A DNA stretch of 5,346 nt from CAZFDT01 sp964518335. GTDB lineage: Bacteria > Planctomycetota > Phycisphaerae > Phycisphaerales > Phycisphaeraceae. The notes beneath the pieces were generated by a model that was given only the letters and a program-made list of their open reading frames with translations, ran no database searches and was not told the origin of the DNA. Made by a program: the position numbers and the translations under genes. The first letter of the stretch is position 1. Each line of letters begins with the position of its first letter. Positions 1 to 5,291 of this stretch are shown piece after piece. The stretch spans positions 1 through 5,346 of the forward strand of contig CAZFDT010000141.1 in NCBI GenBank assembly GCA_964518335.1, read 5' to 3'.

Positions 1-23
1 GTGCATCGTGAAGGACAAGGATC

Positions 24-413
<390 letters not shown>

Positions 414-441
414 GCTCCGCCTCTGGCTCGCATCAACCCAG

Positions 442-471
442 CCGCCCGCTCATCGAGCGGGCGGTTTTTTT
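442..471 (+). terminator. Intrinsic terminator of the rplL transcript
   Basis: CCGCCCGCT (442-450) pairs perfectly with AGCGGGCGG (456-464). The C451-G455 pair extends the stem to ten pairs around a three-base ATC loop. Seven T residues follow (465-471). It begins 28 bases after the rplL stop codon. GC-rich stem plus U-tract is the classic Rho-independent form. Confidence 0.93.
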
Positions 472-498
472 GCGCCCACGCCCGCCCAGCCTCGGTCG

Positions 499-524
499 CA
501 GACCAGCGCGGCGGTCTGTATCAT
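499..524 (+). promoter_or_regulatory. Possible promoter and small inverted repeat before the isomerase gene
   Basis: The rplL terminator lies between the two genes, so the isomerase gene needs its own promoter within about 90 bases. TATCAT at 519-524 matches five of six bases of the -10 consensus and would start transcription near 531, about 30 bases before the ATG. No good -35 box is visible at the right distance. CAGACC (499-504) and GGTCTG (513-518) form a perfect 6-base inverted repeat directly before the -10-like box, where an operator could sit. Both assignments are inference from position and weak consensus. Confidence 0.27.
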
Positions 525-560
525 CACCGGCCACCACACCCTCGACTCCGGAGCTTCACC

Positions 561-2222
561 ATGGCCAAAAAGTCCAAATCATCGCGCCAAGGCAAGGAAG
601 TCCTGCTCGTCGCCAACGGCGATCTGCGGCTCAGCGCCAACCAGAACTGCTGGGCCGCCCAGGCCCAGATGGAGGCCACCCTCACCGACGCACTGGCGTC
701 GCAGGGCTACACCCTCCGCCGCGCCCACCCCTACAAGGAGGACGAGCGCCACGGCTTCATCGGCTCGCAGAAAGAAGGCATGTGCGTCTTCGCCGGCATC
801 GACCCCAGGCAGCCCATCATTGTCGCCGAGGCCGTCTGGCAATACTCCCACCACCTGCTCCACGGCCTGGTCTCCCACCGCGGACCCATCCTCACCGTCG
901 CCAACTGGTCGGGCACCTGGCCGGGGCTCGTCGGCATGCTCAACCTCAACGGCTCGCTCACCAAGGCCGGCGTCAACTACTCCACCCTCTGGTCCAACGA
1001 CTTCGCCGACGACTACTTCAAAACCAAGCTCGCCAAGTGGCTGACCACCGGCAAGTGCAAGCACAAGACCGACCACGTCACCCCGCTCAAGCACGTGAAG
1101 GTCCCGGGCAAGTGTCGCAAGCTCGGCGAGCAGCTCGCCGCCCAGCTCGCCCGCGAAAAAGCCATCATGGGCGTCTTCGACGAGGGCTGCATGGGCATGT
1201 ACAACGCCATCATCCCCGACGAGCTGCTCCACCCCACCGGCGTGTACAAGGAACGACTGTCGCAATCGGCGCTCTACTACGAAAGCACCGTCGTCAGCGA
1301 CGAAGAGGCCAAGGCCGTCTATCAGTGGTACGTCGATCAAGGCTTCACCTTCCACCTGGGTGACAACGAGCAGGAGCACCTGACCTACCACCAGGTGATC
1401 CAGCAGTGCCGGATGTACATCGCCGCCGTCCGCATCGCCGACGACTTCGGCTGCCACACCATCGGCATCCAGTACCAGCAGGGCCTCAAGGACCTCTTGC
1501 CCGCCAGCGACCTGGTCGAGGGCACGCTCAACAACACCGAGCGCCCGCCCGTGCGGTCGCGCGACGGCAGTCGCGAGCTGTACGCCGGCCGCATGATCCC
1601 CCACTTCAACGAAGTCGATGAATGCGCCGGGCTCGACGGGCTGATGACGTACCGCATCCACACCGCCCTGGGCCAGCCGCCGGAGAACACGCTCCACGAC
1701 CTGCGCTGGGGCGACGCCGACGCCAGCGGCACCGTCAAGGACTACGTGTGGGTATTCCTCATCAGCGGCAGCGCCCCGCCGGCGCACCACGTCGGGGGCT
1801 GGGCCGGCAGCGACGGGCATCGCCAGCCGTTCATGTACTTCCGCCTCGGCGGCTCGACGCTGCGCGGCATCGCCAGGCCCGGCGAGATCGTCTGGTCGCG
1901 CGTCTGGGTCGATGGCTCCGGCGGCAGGGGCGGCAGGCTGTGCATGGACCTCGGCCGCGCCGGCGTCGTCGAACTGCCCCGCGACGAGACCGAGCGCCGC
2001 TGGAAGGAGACCACCTACCAGTGGCCCATCATGCACGCCGTGACCTACGGCGTGACGCGCGACCAGATGATGGCCCGCCACAAGAGCAACCACATCCAGT
2101 GCGTGTACGCCCACGACGCCAAGTCGGCCGACGAGGCCCTGCTCGCCAAGGCCGCCATGGCCCAGGCCATGGGCATGGACGTGTCGATCTGCGGCACGCG
2201 CAAGGGCGGCAAGGCGTGGTGA
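561..2222 (+). CDS. L-fucose isomerase-like sugar isomerase (FucI/AraA fold)
   Basis: Likely a cytoplasmic metal-dependent aldose-ketose isomerase. Family features seen in the 553 residues are NWSGTWPGLVGMLNL at 115-129, typical of the N-terminal domains; MGMYNA at 211-216, which resembles the substrate-region segment of FucI; an acidic stretch with D317, E320, E351, D353 and D359 before GLMT (360-363), likely to hold the acidic metal ligands; and the C-terminal WPIMHAV (488-494) and SNHIQ (509-513). In SNHIQ, H511 should match the catalytic/metal His near residue 528 of E. coli FucI. E. coli FucI is about 590 residues, so this enzyme is slightly short but covers all three domains. GGAG at 550-553, seven bases before the ATG, supports the start. 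It appears monocistronic: a terminator lies upstream, a convergent gene downstream, and no kinase or aldolase gene is adjacent. L-fucose, L-arabinose or another sugar is possible; the sequence alone does not settle the substrate. Confidence 0.85.
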   Translation: MAKKSKSSRQGKEVLLVANGDLRLSANQNCWAAQAQMEATLTDALASQGYTLRRAHPYKEDERHGFIGSQKEGMCVFAGIDPRQPIIVAEAVWQYSHHLLHGLVSHRGPILTVANWSGTWPGLVGMLNLNGSLTKAGVNYSTLWSNDFADDYFKTKLAKWLTTGKCKHKTDHVTPLKHVKVPGKCRKLGEQLAAQLAREKAIMGVFDEGCMGMYNAIIPDELLHPTGVYKERLSQSALYYESTVVSDEEAKAVYQWYVDQGFTFHLGDNEQEHLTYHQVIQQCRMYIAAVRIADDFGCHTIGIQYQQGLKDLLPASDLVEGTLNNTERPPVRSRDGSRELYAGRMIPHFNEVDECAGLDGLMTYRIHTALGQPPENTLHDLRWGDADASGTVKDYVWVFLISGSAPPAHHVGGWAGSDGHRQPFMYFRLGGSTLRGIARPGEIVWSRVWVDGSGGRGGRLCMDLGRAGVVELPRDETERRWKETTYQWPIMHAVTYGVTRDQMMARHKSNHIQCVYAHDAKSADEALLAKAAMAQAMGMDVSICGTRKGGKAW

Positions 2223-2238
2223 TGGTTCACTGCAGCAC

Positions 2239-2253
2239 GCGCGCGAGGCGCGC
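2239..2253. repeat. Short GC hairpin between convergent genes
   Basis: GCGCGC (2239-2244), loop GAG, GCGCGC (2248-2253) form a perfect 6-base-pair hairpin in the 49-base gap between the isomerase stop and the end of the minus-strand coiled-coil gene. It could slow polymerase from either side. There is no T-run, so it is not a canonical intrinsic terminator, and GC-rich DNA makes such a palindrome fairly likely by chance. Confidence 0.3.
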
Positions 2254-2271
2254 CCGGCGAGGCGACCGCGC

Positions 2272-2832
2272 TCAGGCCGCGTCCTTCTCGTCCCGCATCC
2301 GCCTCAGCAGCGTCCGGTACACCCCGAGCTCCTCGTCGCTCACCTGGCGCTCGTCCAGCGGCAGCGGCGCCACCGCCGCCTTGATCTGCGGCGTCGCTCC
2401 CTCGACGCCCGACGCGCACTCGAGCATCGCACGGCTCTGGTCCAGCGTCGCCTGCGCCCGCTTCATCATGTCGTCCAGACGCGACTGCGTCGCCGTCCAC
2501 TGGTCGTGCAGCTCGTCCACCCGACGCTCCAAGCCGCGGATCGCCTTCGTGAAATTCTCGTCCATCTGACCCACCCACTGGTCGTAGGCGTGCAGCGTCC
2601 GGCCCACGTCCGTCTCCACACGCTCGCGCAGCGCATCCTGCTCGGCACGGATCTGATCGATCTGCGCCTGCTGACCCGCCACACGCGACTCGGCCGCCTT
2701 GAATAACTGCAGGCCCAACTGCACCCGCTGCTCCGCCTGCGACTGCACCTTGCGCACCGCCTCCAACTGCTGCTGCGGCGTCATCGCACCTTTGGGCAGG
2801 GTCGCCATCGGCATCGGCGGAGTCGTGGACAT
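2272..2832 (-). CDS. Coiled-coil hypothetical protein
   Basis: I do not recognise a named family. The 186 residues have a Pro/Met-rich N-terminus (1-17), then a long Gln/Glu/Arg/Ala-rich stretch from about 20 to 135 with the look of a nearly continuous helix and heptad-like hydrophobic spacing (for example QQLEAVRKVQ, DALRERVETD, GLERRVDELHDQW). A short Pro-containing linker (about 140-160) and a charged C-terminus (DEELGVYRTLLRRMRDEKD) follow. There is no signal peptide or membrane segment, and one Cys (C139). It is probably a soluble oligomerising or scaffold-like protein; the partner is unknown. The chosen ATG at 2832 has only a weak, very close AGAGG ahead of it. An internal ATG at residue 17 is preceded by AAAGGTG and is a possible alternative start. 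It is convergent with the isomerase gene and divergent from the Nif3 gene, so it is transcribed alone. Confidence 0.75.
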   Translation of the reverse strand: MSTTPPMPMATLPKGAMTPQQQLEAVRKVQSQAEQRVQLGLQLFKAAESRVAGQQAQIDQIRAEQDALRERVETDVGRTLHAYDQWVGQMDENFTKAIRGLERRVDELHDQWTATQSRLDDMMKRAQATLDQSRAMLECASGVEGATPQIKAAVAPLPLDERQVSDEELGVYRTLLRRMRDEKDAA

Positions 2833-2888
2833 ACCCTCTGCATCGGCGAAAACCCCTTTCTTCCTGCAGATTCGTTATCCTCCACGCC
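2833..2888. promoter_or_regulatory. Divergent intergenic region between coiled-coil and Nif3 genes
   Basis: These 56 bases must carry the start signals for at least one gene and probably both. The segment is visibly richer in A/T than its surroundings. On the plus strand TTATCC (2875-2880) resembles a -10 box and ends only eight bases before the Nif3 ATG. No Shine-Dalgarno precedes that ATG; the plus strand there reads TCCTCC, the opposite of one. If the box is real the Nif3 transcript would be nearly leaderless. No clear -35 element is visible in either direction. Confidence 0.3.
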
Positions 2889-4043
2889 ATGAAACTGGCC
2901 TCGATCCTGCCCCGCATCGCCTCCCTTGCCCGCGAACACCTGGCCGAGCCCTGGGACAAGGTCGGTCTCCAGGTCGGCGACCCCGCCCAGAACGTCCGCA
3001 ACGTCATGCTTTGCATCGACCTCACCGAGCCCGTCCTCGACGAGGCCATCGCCGCCAAGTGTCAGCTCGTCATCGCCTACCATCCTCCCCTCTTCGAGCC
3101 GCTGACCTCCCTCACCACCGCCTCGTGGAAAGAGCGCGTCATCCGCAAGGCGGTCCAGCGCGGCATCGCCATCTATTCGCCGCACACCGCACTCGACGCC
3201 GACGCCGACGGCATCAACGACTGGCTCGTCAAGGGCCTGGGCGCCGCCACCTCCGTTCCCATGCGTTGCAGTGACACCACGCCGGGCGCCGCCATGAAGA
3301 TCGTCACCTTCGTGCCCCCCGAGCACGCCGACCGTGTCCGCCACGCCATGGCCCACGCCGGCGCGGGCCGGATCGGCCACTACTCCCACTGCTCATTCTC
3401 CTCCCTCGGCGAGGGAACCTTCCGCGGCGACGAGACCACCCACCCCGCCGTGGGCAGCCCCGGCCGACTCGAACGCGTCCCCGAAGTCCGACTCGAAATG
3501 CTCTGCCATCCCCAGTCCGCCGACCTGCACGATGTCCTGCGCGCCCTCGTCCAGGCCCACCCCTACGAAGAGCCCGCCATCGACGTGATCCCCAGCGACA
3601 GCGGCAAGCGCCTGATCGAGCCTCCCGCGCCCGCGGTCGGCGCCGGCCGCGTCGGCTACCTCGCCTCCCCCATCACCCTGCAAACGCTCGCCGCCCGCGT
3701 GAAAAAACGCCTGCGCGTCAGGTCCGTGGACATCGCCACCCCCCCGCCGGGGGTCCGATGGATGGCCCCCCGCGGCCGCATCAGCCAGTTCGCCGTCTGC
3801 GCCGGCGCCGGCGGCCCCCTGCTCAAAGACTGCGGCCCCTTCCCCGCCTTTATCACCGGCGAAATGCGCCACCACGACATCCTCGATGCCACCCAGCGCG
3901 GCATCACCGTCATCCTCGCCGGCCACACCCAGACCGAACGGCCCTACCTCCCCGTGTACCGCACCCGACTCGCCGCCCTCCAACTCCCCGGCATCACCTG
4001 GCGCGTCAGCCGCGCCGACACCCCCGTCTCACACATCGCGTGA
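2889..4043 (+). CDS. Nif3-like dinuclear metal center protein
   Basis: A member of the widespread Nif3/YbgI/YqfO family, toroidal hexamers with a two-metal site, linked to cyclohydrolase- or hydrolase-like activity but with no firmly settled cellular role. At 384 residues it has the long, three-part form. The N-terminal Nif3 half contains PWDKVGLQVGD (21-31), YHPPLF (64-69) and IYSPHTALDADADG (95-108). The inserted PII/CutA-like middle domain runs from about 135 to 240 and includes HPYEEPA (224-230). The C-terminal Nif3 half contains TGEMRHHD (323-330) and AGHTQTER (344-351). Expected metal ligands are H65, D103, H346 and E350. The usual bacterial HHP is replaced by YHP, as I recall for the eukaryotic NIF3L1 proteins, and the SPHTA.D and TGEM.HHD..DA stretches also look NIF3L1-like. 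No Shine-Dalgarno is visible, but ATG plus conserved residues right after it make the start likely. Family assignment is firm; biochemical role is open. Confidence 0.93.
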   Translation: MKLASILPRIASLAREHLAEPWDKVGLQVGDPAQNVRNVMLCIDLTEPVLDEAIAAKCQLVIAYHPPLFEPLTSLTTASWKERVIRKAVQRGIAIYSPHTALDADADGINDWLVKGLGAATSVPMRCSDTTPGAAMKIVTFVPPEHADRVRHAMAHAGAGRIGHYSHCSFSSLGEGTFRGDETTHPAVGSPGRLERVPEVRLEMLCHPQSADLHDVLRALVQAHPYEEPAIDVIPSDSGKRLIEPPAPAVGAGRVGYLASPITLQTLAARVKKRLRVRSVDIATPPPGVRWMAPRGRISQFAVCAGAGGPLLKDCGPFPAFITGEMRHHDILDATQRGITVILAGHTQTERPYLPVYRTRLAALQLPGITWRVSRADTPVSHIA

Positions 4044-4087
4044 CCCCCCTGCCCCGCCTCGACGATTGCATGGGCCTCCGCCAAGCC

Positions 4088-4131
4088 CGCAGGCGAGTCC
4101 CCGAGCCTGCGTGGATGGGGCCCGACGCAGG
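4088..4131. repeat. Three-arm repeat able to form two exclusive hairpins
   Basis: CGCAGGC (4088-4094) pairs perfectly with GCCTGCG (4105-4111). The same middle arm, as CCTGCG (4106-4111), also pairs perfectly with CGCAGG (4126-4131). The two hairpins cannot coexist. It starts 45 bases after the Nif3 stop codon. There is no T-run after either hairpin, so intrinsic termination is not supported. Confidence 0.5.
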
Positions 4132-4142
4132 AGTCAGGGCGC

Positions 4143-4170
4143 CACACAGCATCGCGCAACGCGCTGTGTG
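4143..4170. repeat. Palindromic repeat, copy A
   Basis: CACACAGC (4143-4150) and GCTGTGTG (4163-4170) are perfect 8-base inverted arms, with a further GCG/CGC pairing (4154-4156 with 4160-4162) around a CAA loop. The same arms recur 52-53 bases downstream in copy B, in the same orientation, while the centres differ. Shared arms with unlike loops suggest a structure-conserved element such as a REP-like palindrome. Confidence 0.65.
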
Positions 4171-4193
4171 TTTCGATGGACGCGGGGCGTGCC

Positions 4194-4224
4194 GCACACA
4201 GCACCCTGACGGGATGCTGTGTGC
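4194..4224. repeat. Palindromic repeat, copy B
   Basis: GCACACAGCA (4194-4203) and TGCTGTGTGC (4215-4224) are perfect 10-base inverted arms; CCC (4204-4206) and GGG (4211-4213) extend the stem past a one-base bulge to a TGAC loop. The outer arms also pair with copy A: CACACAGCATC (4143-4153) is the exact 11-base complement of 4213-4223. The pair can therefore fold as two neighbouring hairpins or as one large nested structure. Confidence 0.68.
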
Positions 4225-4231
4225 CACCCGG

Positions 4232-4272
4232 CCCCCGGCGGAGCAGTCCAACTGCAACGCACCTTCCGGGGG
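4232..4272. repeat. Nested inverted repeat containing an attC-like segment
   Basis: CCCCCGG (4232-4238) and CCGGGGG (4266-4272) are perfect outer arms. Inside them GCAGT (4243-4247), loop CCA, ACTGC (4251-4255) form a second hairpin. The stretch 4243-4260 matches 5048-5065 of the attC site to the right at 16 of 18 positions, including an exact 12-mer, CAACTGCAACGC. The expected GTTAGGC end box is missing, so if this is an attC it is a decayed one. Confidence 0.45.
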
Positions 4273-4306
4273 AGCTTCGGCAGCGGAATGGGACCGGTCA
4301 ACACGT

Positions 4307-4320
4307 ATCCCGAACGGGAT
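4307..4320. repeat. Short perfect palindrome ATCCCG-AA-CGGGAT
   Basis: Six-base arms (4307-4312 and 4315-4320) flank AA. The right arm is part of CGGGATGCT (4315-4323), which repeats the nine bases at 4210-4218 inside palindrome copy B. This suggests shared ancestry with that element, although a nine-base match could be chance. Confidence 0.4.
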
Positions 4321-4498
4321 GCTTGCACAGTGAAATGGGGACCCGCGACAAAGCCCGCCCCAGGCGCCGCTCCCGTCGCGGAACACCCCGGATAGAGGTG
4401 AAAGACCACGCGCCTGACCAGGACCGAAAGACAAGCAAGGACAAAAACCTATCGATCCACCCGCAACCCCTTGACATCCTCGACTTCATAGAGACTGG

Positions 4499-4948
4499 TT
4501 AGCTGCTGCCCCGCGCAGGTACCGGCCCTGGGGTTGAGTTTACTTCATCCGGCGGGCCGTCCCAACACCACATGAACTTCCCGAAACGCCCGCTCTCGGA
4601 CAGGGCCGCGAACGCATCTTCTGCCAACGCCTGAATAGCGTCAGTTGGTGCCGAGGCGGGCTTGTTGAATAACCATCCAAAAAGCCCAGGCACGTAACTG
4701 GGAGCGATCTGCAGGAACCACTCATCACCCACCGCCATCTTCGCGATCACCAGTTCCAGCTTCGACGCGAAACGGCAACACGTTATCGACCAGCCACCGT
4801 CTCGCCAGTTGTCGATGTCGGAAACCTCCCAGCCTCGCTTGGCGAGCGCGTCTCGCAGGAACCGAGAGATGGACGCACCCTCCGGATGCTCGAACTCGGC
4901 GTCGGGAGCAGCCTCGCCAGAAAAACGAGCATTCTGCGAGATTGCCAT
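4499..4948 (-). CDS. Cassette-encoded hypothetical protein, 149 aa
   Basis: I cannot name a family. The 149 residues look like a real soluble protein with a mixed alpha/beta pattern: a helix-like stretch SRFLRDALAKRGW (28-40), strand-like SITCCRF (54-60) and LELVIAK (64-70), then EWFLQIAP (76-83), helix-like DAIQALAEDAFAALSE (103-118), and a Trp-rich end FMWCWDG (125-131) before a low-complexity Pro/Gly/Ser tail. It contains two adjacent cysteines (C57, C58) and C128. There is no signal peptide, and only a short hydrophobic patch at VPGLFGWLF (86-94). The ATG lies 16 bases after the GTTAGCT core (4970-4964 on the minus strand), as expected in a cassette; the ribosome binding site is weak (AAGAAGCG). 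The TAA is embedded in the next core box. Expression probably depends on read-through from an upstream array promoter. Immunity, toxin-antitoxin and enzymatic roles are all open. Confidence 0.8.
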   Translation of the reverse strand: MAISQNARFSGEAAPDAEFEHPEGASISRFLRDALAKRGWEVSDIDNWRDGGWSITCCRFASKLELVIAKMAVGDEWFLQIAPSYVPGLFGWLFNKPASAPTDAIQALAEDAFAALSESGRFGKFMWCWDGPPDEVNSTPGPVPARGSS

Positions 4949-4963
4949 GTCATCGCTTCTTGC

Positions 4964-5075
4964 AGCTAACGTAGTAGCGGTCAGTTGCCGGCCGCACGCG
5001 GGGTAGGACGCACATGCTCAAGTATACCCCACCGGGCCGCGCGCGCCGCAGGTCAACTGCAACGCTTGGTTAGGC
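4964..5075 (-). other. attC recombination site between two cassettes
   Basis: Read on the minus strand, the site opens with GCCTAAC (5075-5069, a perfect RYYYAAC box) and closes with GTTAGCT (4970-4964, one base off GTTRRRY). Inside, it is an imperfect palindrome as attC sites require: CAGTTG (4982-4987) complements CAACTG (5054-5059), and GGGGTA (5000-5005) complements TACCCC (5025-5030) around a 19-base loop. The 112-base length falls in the usual 57-141 range. The arms between these blocks are GC-rich and only partly complementary, leaving the unpaired bases and loop through which integron integrases recognise the folded single strand. It overlaps the last codon of the zinc-ribbon gene. 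The atypical final box is the main weakness. Confidence 0.7.
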
Positions 5076-5270
5076 GTGCTTTGGTTGATCGGCGGCGTTG
5101 GGTTTGCGTTCAAAAGCTTGGAACCAGAACCACCGGCAGTTTGGACAGCGATCCATGACGTAACGCTTCCACGACCGACCGCCCATTCGGATGTGTCCGG
5201 CTTCACCCGCATCACGAATGTGGCCGCATTTGACGCAGCGAACTTGCCAGCCCGGTGCGTAATCTGTCAT
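5070..5270 (-). CDS. Small zinc-ribbon cassette protein, 66 aa
   Basis: The protein starts MTDYAPGWQV and has two Cys pairs, C12-V-K-C15 and C42-P-N-C45, separated by 26 residues, the pattern of a treble-clef or zinc-ribbon fold binding one zinc. Between them lies DAGEAGHIRMG, and after the second pair an aromatic strand WFWFQAFERK. A short polar tail ends it. GAGAGG at 5282-5277 on the minus strand, six bases before this ATG, decides the start; an in-frame GTG seven codons upstream (5291) sits inside the recombination core and has no ribosome binding site. The TAA stop lies within the GCCTAAC core of its own attC site. Function is unknown; nucleic-acid or protein binding is the usual role of such folds. 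The opposite strand has an open frame of similar length, but it lacks any domain signature. Confidence 0.8.
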   Translation of the reverse strand: MTDYAPGWQVRCVKCGHIRDAGEAGHIRMGGRSWKRYVMDRCPNCRWFWFQAFERKPNAADQPKHA

Positions 5271-5291
5271 GGCGAACCTCTCGGTCAGCAC

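Larger units (their letters stand above)
4044..4498. other. 455-base gene-free region rich in inverted repeats
   Basis: I find no convincing gene here on either strand; open frames present have no recognisable domains and no good start signals. The left two thirds (4088-4320) is packed with inverted repeats, described separately, and one near-copy of part of an attC site. The right third (about 4400-4498) is more A/T-rich and contains no repeat I could detect. It separates the core gene for the Nif3 protein from the cassette array, so it is probably the chromosomal edge of the array, possibly carrying decayed cassette DNA. Confidence 0.6.

Noticed and set aside
579..2114. A 511-residue open frame antisense to the isomerase gene
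   Set aside because: It is a codon-position shadow in GC-rich DNA: low-complexity Val/Ala/Gly/Asp composition, no domain, and fully covered by a recognisable enzyme on the other strand.
2045..3058. A 337-residue minus-strand frame spanning three genes
   Set aside because: It overlaps the isomerase, coiled-coil and Nif3 genes in the wrong frame and shows no domain or start signal.
4088..4320. A CRISPR array or tRNA gene as explanation for the repeats
   Set aside because: The repeats are palindromes with too few, irregular copies and no spacer pattern; no cloverleaf or CCA-type end can be drawn.
4471..4476. A perfect TTGACA box as a possible -35 promoter element
   Set aside because: No -10-like sequence lies 16-19 bases downstream, and it would point into the 3' end of the minus-strand cassette gene.
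4176..4502. A 108-residue plus-strand frame ending in a polar, protein-like tail
   Set aside because: It runs through the palindromic repeats, has no ribosome binding site or recognisable motif, and its stop lies in the recombination core of the opposite-strand cassette gene. I cannot support it as a gene.
5018..5215. A 65-residue minus-strand frame crossing the attC site
   Set aside because: It reads through the attC and is a shifted frame of the zinc-ribbon gene, with no start signal.
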